This document shows, one piece after another, positions 9,389 through 18,463 of a DNA stretch of 64,000 nucleotides. Made by a program: the position numbers and the translations under genes. Source of the stretch: JBGTCD01 sp041749015 (GTDB taxonomy: Bacteria > Bacteroidota > Bacteroidia > Cytophagales > Cyclobacteriaceae). The number at the start of each line of letters is the position of its first letter. Positions within the stretch are counted from its first letter, which is position 1. Under the pieces are notes generated by a model that had not been told where the DNA came from, ran no database searches, and saw only the letters and a program-made list of their open reading frames with translations. Location: positions 3,412-67,411 of the forward strand of contig JBGTCD010000038.1 in assembly GCA_041749015.1 (NCBI GenBank), written 5' to 3'.

Positions 9389-9853
9389 ATGAAAAGAAAT
9401 CCGAAAGTAAAGGTGCAGAATCCCAGATTTAAAGAAAGAATAGAAAAGGTATTGGGAGGGCAGCATTTTATGAATCTCATCGGGTTTAAACTTACCGATA
9501 TTTCCCCTGGTGTTACCTCAGGTTTCATGGACCTAACCCAGGACTACAGACAGCAAAAAGGCCTGGCTCATGGCGGCATAATTGCCACTATCGCTGATAT
9601 TACCACAGGTTTTGCCGCTTACACAGTAGTGCCTGAAGACAACCATGTAGTGACAGGAGAGCTGAAAATCTCCTATTTAAATCCAGGTCTGGGCACTCAA
9701 CTCCGATGTGAAGGGTGGGTACTGAAGCAAGGCAGAAAAGTAAATTTTTGTGAAGCGGAAGTGTGGGATATAAGGCCGGAAGGTGAGGTGCTGATTGCAA
9801 AAGCATCAGCGACTATGGTCACTATTTTTCCCGGCGAACTAGATATAAAGTGA
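9389..9853 (+). CDS. PaaI-family hotdog-fold thioesterase
   Basis: 154 residues with the PaaI-type signature QKGLAHGGIIATIADITTG (HGG motif near residue 58), which forms the hotdog helix, followed by GELKISYLNPG. Such proteins hydrolyse acyl-CoA thioesters; the acyl group is not predictable. The stop overlaps the GTG start of the next gene by four bases (GTGA), so the helicase is translationally coupled to it, though I see no functional reason for the pairing. Confidence 0.92.
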   Translation: MKRNPKVKVQNPRFKERIEKVLGGQHFMNLIGFKLTDISPGVTSGFMDLTQDYRQQKGLAHGGIIATIADITTGFAAYTVVPEDNHVVTGELKISYLNPGLGTQLRCEGWVLKQGRKVNFCEAEVWDIRPEGEVLIAKASATMVTIFPGELDIK

Positions 9854-11283
9854 GTACCTCATCAGCTGAATTAATAAAATATTTTGACCACACGCCTACC
9901 AAGAGTCAGGAGGCGCTTTTTCAAACTATTGGCTCATTTTTAGAGTATAGCGACAATAAAAAGGTGCTCCTGATTAGGGGTTATGCCGGCACAGGGAAAA
10001 CATCGGTCCTTTCTGCCTTGGTACGATTTTTACCAAAAATGGACCTCAAATATCAACTTTTAGCCCCAACAGGCAGGGCGGCAAAAGTAATTTCATCTGC
10101 CACCGGCAGGCCAGCTTACACCGTTCATAAGGCCATATACAAGCCTGCTGAACAAAAGGATACTGGTCAGGTGTATTTCAAAAAGCAGAAGAATTACGCC
10201 AAAAACACCATTTTCATTGTAGATGAGGCCTCTATGCTTCAGGAAAAAGACGGTTTTTCTTCTTCCGGGGTATTGTCTGATTTGGTCAAATTTGTTTATC
10301 AGGATGAATCAAATGCACTAATCATGCTCGGTGATGATGCCCAGTTGCCTCCGGTGGGGCAGACATTTAGCCCTGGGCTGGATGCGGCCTATCTCGAAGA
10401 CAGGTTTTCACTTTTTGTATTCGAGGCAAGGCTTACGGAAGTCATGCGCCAGGAAGCCTTATCAGGCATATTAGAAAATGCCACCCGCCTCAGGCTTGCT
10501 CAGGATGATGAGACTCAGAAATTTTGCTTTCGAACTTCCGGTTTTAAGGATATTTATCCTGTGCCTGGGGAAAAAATAGAGGACGGTATCCGATATGCCT
10601 ATGATAATTTCGGACAAGAGCAGGCCATTTTGATTTGTCGGAGCAACCGCCAGGCCAATCAGTACAATCGATTTATAAGAGGGCAAATCCTTTTTTATCA
10701 GGAAGAAATTGAGGCTGGAGATATCCTTATGATAGTGAAAAATAACTATTCTTTTGATAATGATGAAGTGCCTGGAGGGTTCATTGCCAATGGCGATTTC
10801 GCACGGGTAGAAAAAATTGTCAATACCGAGGAGCTTTATGGGTTGAGGTTTGCCACTTTGAGACTTACCCTTATTGATTATCCCGGCAATCCAGTGGTAG
10901 AGTCGATGGTGATCCTGGATACTTTGCTATTGGATGGTCCTTCCCTGACTCAGGAAGCCTACAAAAGTTTTTTGGAGCAAGTAGCAAGCGGGTATCAAAA
11001 CCTGGGCAATAGAAAAAAAATTAATGAAGCTATGGCTGAAGATCCTTACTTAAATGCACTTCAAGTTAAATATGCCTATGCCTTGACCTGCCACAAGGCG
11101 CAGGGTGGCCAGTGGAAGCTGGTATTCGTAGATCAGGGTTACCTGCCTGATGGAAAAGCAGATAAAGAATATATGCGGTGGCTGTATACCGCGGTGACAA
11201 GGGCTACCGACCAGTTGTTTCTGATAAATTTTCATTCCGAATTTTTTGAAGAGGGACTATCAAATGGAACAAAATTGGAATAA
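9850..11283 (+). CDS. RecD-like superfamily 1 DNA helicase
   Basis: Walker A GYAGTGKTS near residue 45, Walker B IFIVDEASML near 123, motif III-like MLGDDAQLPPVGQ near 170, and the C-terminal UvrD_C_2-type segment YAYALTCHKAQGGQW with YTAVTRATDQL. This is the short (477-residue) RecD/Dda-like helicase common in Bacteroidota, often annotated as an ATP-dependent endonuclease or exodeoxyribonuclease V alpha-like protein; no RecB or RecC gene lies nearby, so it likely acts alone in repair or replication restart. GTG start, overlapping the thioesterase gene. Confidence 0.92.
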   Translation: MSTSSAELIKYFDHTPTKSQEALFQTIGSFLEYSDNKKVLLIRGYAGTGKTSVLSALVRFLPKMDLKYQLLAPTGRAAKVISSATGRPAYTVHKAIYKPAEQKDTGQVYFKKQKNYAKNTIFIVDEASMLQEKDGFSSSGVLSDLVKFVYQDESNALIMLGDDAQLPPVGQTFSPGLDAAYLEDRFSLFVFEARLTEVMRQEALSGILENATRLRLAQDDETQKFCFRTSGFKDIYPVPGEKIEDGIRYAYDNFGQEQAILICRSNRQANQYNRFIRGQILFYQEEIEAGDILMIVKNNYSFDNDEVPGGFIANGDFARVEKIVNTEELYGLRFATLRLTLIDYPGNPVVESMVILDTLLLDGPSLTQEAYKSFLEQVASGYQNLGNRKKINEAMAEDPYLNALQVKYAYALTCHKAQGGQWKLVFVDQGYLPDGKADKEYMRWLYTAVTRATDQLFLINFHSEFFEEGLSNGTKLE

Positions 11284-11320
11284 TAATTGTAATATTGGAT
11301 GTAGATAAATTTAAAATACA

Positions 11321-11725
11321 ATGAAAAAAAGCATTCTTTTCCTGTTAAGTTTTGTAGTGGCCCTGGTATCATTTGCTCAGCAAGATCCAGGTGTAGATCC
11401 ATCAGGTCCAGCCATACTATTTGAAGAATCTGAAAAAAACTTTGGGGATATCACTCAGGGAGAAAAAGTTAAGCATGTTTTTGTATTTGAAAATTCAGGA
11501 ACAGAGCCAGTCATCATTACCAATGTGCAAACCACATGTGGGTGTACTGCACCATCATGGACCCGTGACCCTGTAATGCCCGGACAATCCGGTGAGATCA
11601 CCGTAGAGTTTAATAGTGCCGGAAAAATGGGTCGTCAGAATAAAATGATTACCATTATTTCAAATGCACCAACTACGCAATTGAAAATTGTGACCAACAT
11701 TTTGCCTGTTAAGAAAGAAAGTTAA
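11321..11725 (+). CDS. DUF1573 domain secreted protein
   Basis: 134 residues: a signal peptide (MKKSILFLLSFVVALVSFAQ, cleavage after AQ) then one DUF1573 domain, an ASPM/HYDIN-like immunoglobulin fold, with the family hallmarks FGDITQGEKVKHVFVFENSG and VQTTCGCTAPSW (paired cysteines). The family is abundant in Bacteroidota and placed in the periplasm or on the surface; its function is not settled. Followed closely by a strong bidirectional terminator. Confidence 0.93.
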   Translation: MKKSILFLLSFVVALVSFAQQDPGVDPSGPAILFEESEKNFGDITQGEKVKHVFVFENSGTEPVIITNVQTTCGCTAPSWTRDPVMPGQSGEITVEFNSAGKMGRQNKMITIISNAPTTQLKIVTNILPVKKES

Positions 11726-11748
11726 AATAAGAATTTATAAAATAAATT

Positions 11749-11780
11749 AAGCCACAGGTCCTCAGGATTTGTGGCTTTTT
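11749..11780. terminator. Bidirectional intrinsic terminator
   Basis: AAGCCACA (11749-11756) pairs with TGTGGCTT (11770-11777), followed by a T run; on the minus strand the A-rich flank also gives a U tail. It separates the convergent DUF1573 and DUF423 genes and overlaps the last codons of the latter. Confidence 0.8.
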
Positions 11781-12169
11781 CTATAATAACCGTTTTGCCA
11801 TCCAAAATAAGCGGTAATACCAATGCTGACCCAGCCTGCTATTAGCAGTAACCCTCCAATAGGGGTGAGCCACCCCAAAAAACTGGTGTGAAAAAGTGAA
11901 ATCAAATACAGGGACCCGGAAAACAAAAGGATGCCACCAGTAAATAAAATTACCAGGAGTTTTTTCCAAAATGGTTTGATTCTGTGAGCCATCAACCCAA
12001 TCAGCAAGAGTACGATAGTATGATAAAAGTGGTACTTGACTGCCGTCTCGTAGGTATCCTGGTAGTTATTTTCTCTAAGGTAATCCCCTAAAAAATGGGC
12101 CCCGGAGGCACTTAAAACTACGGCACCGGCACCCAATATTGCGGCAATCAGAATGATCTTCTTTTGCAT
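11762..12169 (-). CDS. DUF423 family membrane protein
   Basis: 135 residues with four hydrophobic segments, matching DUF423 (YgdD-like) with the typical SGAHFLGDYL near residue 22, YETAVKYHFYHTIVLL near 42 and LGWLTPIGGLLLIAGW near 98. Function of the family is unknown; it is an inner-membrane protein. Its ATG directly follows the stop codon of the YggS gene, so the two form an operon. Confidence 0.93.
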   Translation of the reverse strand: MQKKIILIAAILGAGAVVLSASGAHFLGDYLRENNYQDTYETAVKYHFYHTIVLLLIGLMAHRIKPFWKKLLVILFTGGILLFSGSLYLISLFHTSFLGWLTPIGGLLLIAGWVSIGITAYFGWQNGYYRKSHKS

Positions 12170-12841
12170 CTAATAAGTTCTTTCTCCAAAAATAGCACTC
12201 CCAACCCGCACCATTGTTGAACCGGATTCGAGGGCTATCTCAAAATCCCCACTCATACCAATGGACAATTCTTTCATTTCCATGTTTGCGGGTAAGATAT
12301 TGGCAGACAAAGATTTAAAAATACGATTAATTTTTTCAAATTCCATACGGACCTGTTCTTCATTATCAGTGAAGGTGGCCATCCCCATTAAACCGCATAT
12401 TTTTATATTACCTAATGTTGAGATCACATCAGATTGGATGGCCTCAATAAGCTCTTCCTCCGAAAACCCAAATTTTGAGGACTCTTCAGCAATATGAACT
12501 TGAAGGAGGCATGAGATGATGCGGTCATTTTTTTCACCTTCTTTATGGATTTCTTTAAGTAGTTTTAATGAATCAACGGAATGAATCAGGTGAACGAAAG
12601 GGGCAATGTATTTTACTTTATTCCTTTGCAAATGGCCAATCATATGCCATTTGATATCCTCAGGTAATTGGTCTTTTTTATCCACCAGCTCCTGTACTTT
12701 ATTTTCACCGAAATGCCTCAATCCTGCATCATAGGCCTCCTGGATAATTTCAGGGGGGTGGGTTTTGGTCACGGTAATCAACTTACAATTATGCGGCTCC
12801 AGAATATTTAAAATGCTTTGTATATTATTTTTTATTTCCAT
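12170..12841 (-). CDS. YggS-family pyridoxal phosphate homeostasis protein
   Basis: A PLP-binding protein of the YggS/PLPBP family, which buffers cellular PLP and influences amino-acid pools; no catalytic activity is established. The PLP lysine sits in ITVTKTHP (Lys26), and the family end motif SIGMSGDFEIALESGSTMVRVGSAIFG is complete in the last 40 residues. 223 residues, normal length. It abuts the DUF423 gene and is divergent from the GH3 gene at 12926. Confidence 0.96.
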   Translation of the reverse strand: MEIKNNIQSILNILEPHNCKLITVTKTHPPEIIQEAYDAGLRHFGENKVQELVDKKDQLPEDIKWHMIGHLQRNKVKYIAPFVHLIHSVDSLKLLKEIHKEGEKNDRIISCLLQVHIAEESSKFGFSEEELIEAIQSDVISTLGNIKICGLMGMATFTDNEEQVRMEFEKINRIFKSLSANILPANMEMKELSIGMSGDFEIALESGSTMVRVGSAIFGERTY

Positions 12842-12925
12842 TGATTAATTTTAGGTTTTATCCGGCCTATTAAAATTTAAAGATGGATTCAGGCTCTTCA
12901 ATGATCACCAAAAACCCAATGCAAA

Positions 12926-14473
12926 ATGGCCATACTCGGTACCCTAATTAAAAAAGGGATAAGGATACGCGAAAGTCTTGACCAGGAATTTTCAGCTCCG
13001 GCTGATCTGCAAAAAGCCGAACTTCGAAAGTTAATGATCAGTGCCAGAAATACAAAGTTTGGCCAACACTACCAATTTAAAAACCTTTTAAAGGCTTTTA
13101 AGAATAATGCCGACCCATTGGCTTATTACAGGGAATATGCCAAAACGGTTCCCATTCATAATTACAATAAGATGCACGATGAGTGGTGGCATCTTAACCA
13201 AAAAGGCCAAAGGGATGTTTGCTGGCCTGGCAAAGTAAAGTATTTTGCTTTAAGCTCCGGCACCTCCGAAGCTTCATCCAAATACATCCCGGTCACCAGG
13301 GAGATGAAAAAAGCCATCCAAAAAACCAGTATCCGCCAAATCCTTACCCTTTCCCATTACGATCTTCCGGGGAAAATATTTCAATCAGGCATCCTCATGT
13401 TAGGCGGCAGTACCCATTTGAATAAAGAGGGAAGCTATTTTTCTGGTGACCTGAGTGGTATTCAAGCAGCACAACTCCCATTCTGGTTTCAGCATTTTTA
13501 TAAACCAGGCAAGAAAATATCCAAAACCAAAGACTGGGAGTCAAAGCTGGAAGAGATCACCCATAAGGCTAAAGATTGGAATATTGGCATCATTGTGGGT
13601 GTGCCGGCATGGATTCAGATACTTCTCGAAAAAATTATTGAGCATTATAAAGTCGCACATATTCATGAAGTTTGGCCAAGTTTACAGATTTATGTTCACG
13701 GAGGGGTTTCCTTCGAGCCCTACCGAAAGGGATTTGAGGCACTCCTTGGCCGGGAATTAACTTATATTGAGACTTACCTGGCCTCGGAAGGATTTATAGG
13801 CTTTCAGGCCAAACCCAATGTTAAGTCCATGAGAATGGTGATGAACAATGGCCTTTTTTATGAATATGTACCCTTTGAAGATAGTAATTTTGATGAGAAT
13901 GGCGACTTGCTGCCCGGGGCAAAAACTCTTACCGTAGGGGAGGTAGAAGAGGGAAAAGACTATGCTCTGCTGCTATCTTCATGTGCCGGAGCCTGGCGAT
14001 ATCTTATAGGGGATGTAATTCGATTTGTCTCAATGGAGGAATCTGAGATCATCATCACGGGCCGCACAAAGCATTTTTTAAGTCTTTGTGGAGAACACCT
14101 TTCGGTAGATAATATGAATAGGGCAATTAATCTTGCTGCCAGGGATCTTGGGATTAGTATAAAAGAATTTGCGGTAGCAGGAATACCTTATGGTTCACTT
14201 TTCGCTCATCAGTGGTATATTGGCTCTGATGACCCTGTGGATCGTCAAAATCTAAAAACCCTTTTGGATGGGCATTTGGAGGCATTGAATGATGATTATA
14301 AAGTAGAACGCAGTGCCGCACTTAAGGAGATATTTGTAGAGGTGTTGCCCAACAAGGTTTTTTATGATTGGATGGAGTCTAAAGGAGAAGTAGGAGGGCA
14401 GCATAAATTTCCCAGGGTACTCAAGAAAGCCCAGCTTGACGAATGGCAGGAATTCATCAAAACTCATCATTAA
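12926..14473 (+). CDS. GH3-family acyl-acid amido synthetase-like protein
   Basis: 515 residues with the GH3 (auxin-responsive) family pattern: AMP-forming, firefly-luciferase fold. Visible family parts are KYFALSSGTSEASSKYIPV near residue 108 (ATP loop), VGVPAWIQILLEKI near 225, VHGGVSFEPYRKGFE near 262, TYLASEGFIGFQ near 284, and the C-terminal LSLCGEHLSVDNMN. Plant members join amino acids to jasmonate or indole-acetate; the bacterial substrates are unknown. A LysE-type exporter begins immediately at its stop, suggesting shared expression, perhaps of a product and its export, which is inference. Confidence 0.9.
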   Translation: MAILGTLIKKGIRIRESLDQEFSAPADLQKAELRKLMISARNTKFGQHYQFKNLLKAFKNNADPLAYYREYAKTVPIHNYNKMHDEWWHLNQKGQRDVCWPGKVKYFALSSGTSEASSKYIPVTREMKKAIQKTSIRQILTLSHYDLPGKIFQSGILMLGGSTHLNKEGSYFSGDLSGIQAAQLPFWFQHFYKPGKKISKTKDWESKLEEITHKAKDWNIGIIVGVPAWIQILLEKIIEHYKVAHIHEVWPSLQIYVHGGVSFEPYRKGFEALLGRELTYIETYLASEGFIGFQAKPNVKSMRMVMNNGLFYEYVPFEDSNFDENGDLLPGAKTLTVGEVEEGKDYALLLSSCAGAWRYLIGDVIRFVSMEESEIIITGRTKHFLSLCGEHLSVDNMNRAINLAARDLGISIKEFAVAGIPYGSLFAHQWYIGSDDPVDRQNLKTLLDGHLEALNDDYKVERSAALKEIFVEVLPNKVFYDWMESKGEVGGQHKFPRVLKKAQLDEWQEFIKTHH

Positions 14474-14474
14474 A

Positions 14475-15089
14475 TTGATCAACCTTATTTTCAATGCCCT
14501 TGTTTTTGGCCTGATCCTGGCACTGTTGATTGGTCCGGTATTTTTTACCTTGATAGAGACCAGTCTGGAAAAAGGATTGAACAAAGCCATTATAGTGGCC
14601 ATTGGGATTTCATTAAGCGATATTGCTTACATTATAGTTTCCTATTTTGGTGTTTCAAGCCTTTTGGTTCGGGGGGAGCTTCAAAATTATATCGGATATG
14701 CCGGTGGCGGCATTCTTATAGGTTTTGGAATTTTCTCAGTTTTAAAATTTAAGAGAAAGGTTCCAAAAATAGATTCGGAGATTAGATCAAAAGGATTTTT
14801 TAGGTATTTGGTCAAGGGATTTGTTATCAACGGGCTTAGCCCATTTGTCCTTTTGTTTTGGGTAGCGGCCGTAAGTCTTGTGACCTCTGAGTATAACTTT
14901 TCAGTTTCCTACAGCTTTTATTTTTTTGCTATTGTGATGATCACGGTATTCCTAACTGATGTTTTAAAGGCCTACCTGGCCGGAAAACTTCGGACTTTGA
15001 TAACCACCAGGGCATTAAGAATTATGAATATCATCACTGGCATCGCATTAATACTTTTTGGAGGGCGCATGATACTCATTAATATATAG
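14475..15089 (+). CDS. LysE-family amino acid or metabolite exporter
   Basis: An inner-membrane protein with six predicted segments and the LysE-type opening GLILALLIGPVFFTLIETSLEKG, followed by AIIVAIGISLSDIAYI. Family members export amino acids or similar small molecules. There is no early in-frame ATG: the frame is open back to a TTG at 14436, which would overlap the GH3 gene by 38 bases and add a charged leader. I prefer TTG 14475, one base after the GH3 stop, because it starts just before the first membrane segment. The short gap implies translational coupling to GH3. Confidence 0.82.
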   Translation: MINLIFNALVFGLILALLIGPVFFTLIETSLEKGLNKAIIVAIGISLSDIAYIIVSYFGVSSLLVRGELQNYIGYAGGGILIGFGIFSVLKFKRKVPKIDSEIRSKGFFRYLVKGFVINGLSPFVLLFWVAAVSLVTSEYNFSVSYSFYFFAIVMITVFLTDVLKAYLAGKLRTLITTRALRIMNIITGIALILFGGRMILINI

Positions 15090-15100
15090 GCAGTAATCTA

Positions 15101-16150
15101 TTAATCGTGAAGGATATGCACCATAAAGGTTGATTTGAGCAGAAGCCATATGAGCAATAAGGAAATTCCCCATTTGAGGTAAACCGGATAATAATCCATG
15201 GTATTTTGATAACGGGTCTCCTTGATTTCGGCCTTCTCCATCCGATCTATATGGGCAAATACATCCTCTAAGGCCTGATTATTATCAACTCTGTAAAAGT
15301 CACCCTTTGTGATCTGGGCTATTTGCCTCAGGGTGGTTTCATCAAGGGTATTTTCAATATAGTGGGGATTGCCGAAAAAATCTTTTCCATACGGAACCCG
15401 CCCTTCCTTGCCGATAGCAATCGTATAAACCTTAATACCAAAAGCTTTGGCCAACTCGGCAGCTGTAATAGGATCAATATTGCCTGCGTTATTCTCACCA
15501 TCACTGAGCAGAATGCACACCCGGGATTTGGATTTACTATCCCGTAGCCTGTTGGTACCTACTGCCAATGCGGATCCAATGGCTGTACCACTGGTTTCAA
15601 TCATGTTAAAGTCTATAGAATTGATATGACTGACCAGAAGATCGTAATCTGTAGTAAGAGGAGAGAGGGAAAAGGCCTCCCCGGAAAACACTACAATTCC
15701 GATCCTGTCGCTCATCCGCCCTTCTACAAATTCTAAAGCTACATTTTTGGCTGCTACTAGGCGGGTGGGTTTGAAATCTTCTATTTTCATTGATAAGGAA
15801 ATGTCCATCACTAAGACGATGTCAATACCCTCCGTCCATTGCTCCACCTGCTCATTGGTTTTTTGTGGCCGGGCCAATGCAAGCAATAGCATTAGCAAAA
15901 CCAGACTGAGGAGGGCTTCGGGAATAAATCTCAGCAATGCAGACCCGTTCCCTTTCAAATTTTTTGAAGGAATAGCAACAGGGAGCTTTTTGATAGAAAA
16001 ATATCGAATGGTCCAGCGAAGGATAAAAAATAATGGGATGAGCAAAGCAAGCCACAGCCACCAGCTCTGATCCCAATTGAAACTTTTCAGGACCGATGGT
16101 GCAAACCAGTTCCATGAGAACCAGGGTGCTGCAGAATCCATCTCATTCAT
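15101..16150 (-). CDS. BatA-like von Willebrand factor A domain membrane protein
   Basis: 349 residues: two N-terminal membrane segments (about 31-50 and 80-94), a VWA domain with a full MIDAS start DISLS (Asp116, Ser118, Ser120), and a C-terminal membrane helix. This is the BatA type of the Bacteroides aerotolerance operon, whose proteins are thought to act in the envelope under stress. Its start overlaps the stop of the upstream gene by 8 bases. No batB, batC or batD follows: the next gene downstream is the convergent LysE exporter. Confidence 0.9.
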   Translation of the reverse strand: MNEMDSAAPWFSWNWFAPSVLKSFNWDQSWWLWLALLIPLFFILRWTIRYFSIKKLPVAIPSKNLKGNGSALLRFIPEALLSLVLLMLLLALARPQKTNEQVEQWTEGIDIVLVMDISLSMKIEDFKPTRLVAAKNVALEFVEGRMSDRIGIVVFSGEAFSLSPLTTDYDLLVSHINSIDFNMIETSGTAIGSALAVGTNRLRDSKSKSRVCILLSDGENNAGNIDPITAAELAKAFGIKVYTIAIGKEGRVPYGKDFFGNPHYIENTLDETTLRQIAQITKGDFYRVDNNQALEDVFAHIDRMEKAEIKETRYQNTMDYYPVYLKWGISLLLIWLLLKSTFMVHILHD

Positions 16151-17054
16151 TTTTGATAGAGTTTATTTTTTGATCAAACCTGTTGGTAGCAAAATCTTCC
16201 AATAGTTTAGGGGCACCATCCAGAGTCATGCCCTCCCCTTGCGAATAAATGGCCTTTTCTATAGTTTTTAGACTTTCATATAATGATGGGTCACCATATG
16301 TTACATGGATTTCTTTGGCTGTGAATGTGGTCACCGGGATGTCCTCTACTTTTTCAAGAAACTGTTTCCATAATATAAGTGGACGTTCTACCAGTTTTAT
16401 ATCGGTTTTCATAGTGTCACAGGCTTCGTGGTACTCTTGCCTGAATTTCAGGAAGGCCTTATTCAGCTTCCTTATTTTGAGGTATCTCTTTACTCTTTTC
16501 CCAAATAATACATAAGCCAGTATCAGGAGAGTTATTAGCAAGATTATGCTTGCAGACCAGTAGGGATAGTTGAACAGCAGGGGCACATGTAGGTATATGG
16601 TATTGGTGATTAGTGGCGCCTGATCTGCGGTGAGCGAATCTGGCACATCCAGTACTCTGAAATTTAATTGAATCGAAGCTTCAGGCCCATCTACCTGGAT
16701 GCTATCACCTTTATTCTGATCTACCACCCAAACGGGAAGGCTAAGAAATTGAATGCTGTCAATTTCAAAAGTAGTCAGGGTATAGAGAGCACTGTCATAG
16801 CTTTGACCCGCATCTGATTTGGTAGAAAATGCATATTGCTTTTCCCATTCAAACCCTTGGAAATCATAGGTTGAATCAGGAAATACAACCTCCAAGCCAC
16901 GTGGATATTTTGCCGTATGATAAAAATTTACTGGTTCACCTATGGCTACCGAGTCGCGGTCAAACCCAGCATTCAAGGTTACTTCCTGACTTAAAGCAAT
17001 ACCACTCAAGCACAGGAAACCAAATATGGAAAGCATTAACTTCTTTTGTTCCAT
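16143..17054 (-). CDS. Bat-operon membrane protein of unknown function (BatX-like position)
   Basis: 303 residues: signal peptide (ending IALSQ), a periplasmic beta-rich domain (about 22-165), one membrane helix (about 167-188, SASIILLITLLILAYVLF) and a basic cytoplasmic tail. Proteins with this layout lie between DUF58 and the VWA gene in Bacteroidota Bat operons. Function unknown; the shape suggests a membrane partner carrying a periplasmic recognition domain. Overlaps batA by 8 bases and lies 3 bases after the DUF58 gene. Confidence 0.85.
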   Translation of the reverse strand: MEQKKLMLSIFGFLCLSGIALSQEVTLNAGFDRDSVAIGEPVNFYHTAKYPRGLEVVFPDSTYDFQGFEWEKQYAFSTKSDAGQSYDSALYTLTTFEIDSIQFLSLPVWVVDQNKGDSIQVDGPEASIQLNFRVLDVPDSLTADQAPLITNTIYLHVPLLFNYPYWSASIILLITLLILAYVLFGKRVKRYLKIRKLNKAFLKFRQEYHEACDTMKTDIKLVERPLILWKQFLEKVEDIPVTTFTAKEIHVTYGDPSLYESLKTIEKAIYSQGEGMTLDGAPKLLEDFATNRFDQKINSIKNE

Positions 17055-17057
17055 TGA

Positions 17058-17933
17058 TTATTTTTTCATTCTCCTGTTTCTGACTTGAAATAATTTGAGA
17101 AGCTTAGGCACAAAGTCTTCTCCAGTATCTACTGACACAAAGTTAATTTGATATTTTAAGCAAAAGGTTTTTAGGGCAGCCTCATTGTCCTGGTATGTCC
17201 CCTTGATGAGTTTCCTGAAATTACCGGAAGAGCTGTTCACCCAGGAGGTATGGCCACTTTCCTGATCCACTACCGGGATAATGCCCAGATTGGGGAGGTA
17301 GGTTTCTCTTGGATCCGTGATTCTAATCATTACCAGGTCATGTTTTTTAGCCAACCCTTTCATCACATGCTGGTATCCCTGATCAATAAAGTCTGAGATC
17401 AGGATTACCACACTTCTTTTCTTTAGGAGATTGAGGGTATACAAAACTGCCTCGCTTAGATTGGTTGTTTTGGAGGAGGGTTCTAATTTATAAATTAGGT
17501 TGATGACCTCATGCGCTTGTTTTAAACCCTTGGCAGGACGCAGATATTTTTCTTTTCGGTCGGAGAAGCAAAGCAAACCTACCTGGCTTGATTCTTTGAC
17601 TGCAGAAAGGGCCAAGACACCACATATTTCCTTGCCAATATCCAGTTTTTGCTGGCCGGGATTGCCGATATTTTGTGAAGCACTTACATCGAGGACGAAC
17701 ATGATCGTTTGTTCCTTCTCTTCCTTATAGGTTTTGACATAGGCACCGTGGCCTTTGGCGGATACATTCCAGTCAATAGAACGCACGTCATCGCCATATT
17801 GGTAAGGCCTTACATCATCAAACTCAAGCCCCGAACCTTTAAAAACCGAATGAAAGTCGCCCTGCATTTGGCTGTTGATAGCCTTTCTGATACGGATTTC
17901 GTATTTTCGTAACTTATTGAGGTATTGCTTCAT
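17058..17933 (-). CDS. DUF58 domain protein of the Bat operon
   Basis: 291 residues, soluble. The DUF58 signature GSGLEFDDVRPYQYGDD followed by IDWNVSAKG lies at about 34-61, then a VWA-like fold beginning FVLDVSAS with Asp82, Ser84 and Ser86 in MIDAS order. DUF58 proteins normally work with a MoxR-type AAA ATPase in metal-insertion or folding of VWA partners; here no moxR precedes it, since the upstream gene is divergent. First gene of a three-gene operon. Confidence 0.92.
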   Translation of the reverse strand: MKQYLNKLRKYEIRIRKAINSQMQGDFHSVFKGSGLEFDDVRPYQYGDDVRSIDWNVSAKGHGAYVKTYKEEKEQTIMFVLDVSASQNIGNPGQQKLDIGKEICGVLALSAVKESSQVGLLCFSDRKEKYLRPAKGLKQAHEVINLIYKLEPSSKTTNLSEAVLYTLNLLKKRSVVILISDFIDQGYQHVMKGLAKKHDLVMIRITDPRETYLPNLGIIPVVDQESGHTSWVNSSSGNFRKLIKGTYQDNEAALKTFCLKYQINFVSVDTGEDFVPKLLKLFQVRNRRMKK

Positions 17934-17949
17934 TTTTATTTTTGGAATC

Positions 17950-17967
17950 CAAAATTAAATAATTTTG
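17950..17967. promoter_or_regulatory. Back-to-back -7 elements in an 18-base palindrome
   Basis: CAAAATTA-AA-TAATTTTG: each arm is a match to the Bacteroidota -7 element TAnnTTTG, one reading left to the Bat operon (start 17933) and one reading right to the DUF4296-mutS2 operon (start 18034). The -33 element is not convincing on either side (TTTG at 17941-17944 is only 15 bases from the rightward -7). Confidence 0.4.
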
Positions 17968-18033
17968 TATTACCCATAATGGTCTTTGGCCTGATTGATG
18001 CTTTGGGAGACTTGTATTTTTTGAATCTTCAAC

Positions 18034-18456
18034 ATGATATCTAATTTAAAAATTTCGTTCAGCAGATTGTTTTTACTGGCACTTATAATTGCCTCATCTT
18101 TTTTCGGTTGTAACAGGTCAACAAAAGTGCCTAAAGGCGTCATTCCACCGTCGGCAATGGTAGTGGTGCTGACTGACCTGCATATTGCTGATGCCCGTCT
18201 TGGTGAGATTAGGCTTCGTTCGGACTCCCTGCAAAATCTTTCCAAAAGATATAAATCTGATATCTTAGACCGACATGGGTATACTTCTGAGGATTTTGAG
18301 AGAAGTATGGTTTTTTACTTAGATCACCCGGTGATATTTGATGATGTGTATGAAGCCGTAATAGATACACTAAATTTGCGGCAGCAGAAATTGCAAAAAC
18401 CTAAGGAGGAGGAAAAAGAAGCCGAAGCACCATCTGAGAAAGTTGCCAAGCCTTGA
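18034..18456 (+). CDS. DUF4296 domain lipoprotein
   Basis: 140 residues. A lipoprotein signal ends in SSFFGC (Cys near residue 26). The family pattern VPKGVIPPSAMVVVLTDLHIADA follows, then SDILDRHGYTSEDFERSMVFY, and a Lys/Glu-rich tail. DUF4296 is a Bacteroidota family of unknown function located in the envelope. The end overlaps the region upstream of mutS2, whose ATG lies 7 bases past the stop, so the two are co-transcribed. Confidence 0.9.
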   Translation: MISNLKISFSRLFLLALIIASSFFGCNRSTKVPKGVIPPSAMVVVLTDLHIADARLGEIRLRSDSLQNLSKRYKSDILDRHGYTSEDFERSMVFYLDHPVIFDDVYEAVIDTLNLRQQKLQKPKEEEKEAEAPSEKVAKP

Positions 18457-18463
18457 CTTGTCT

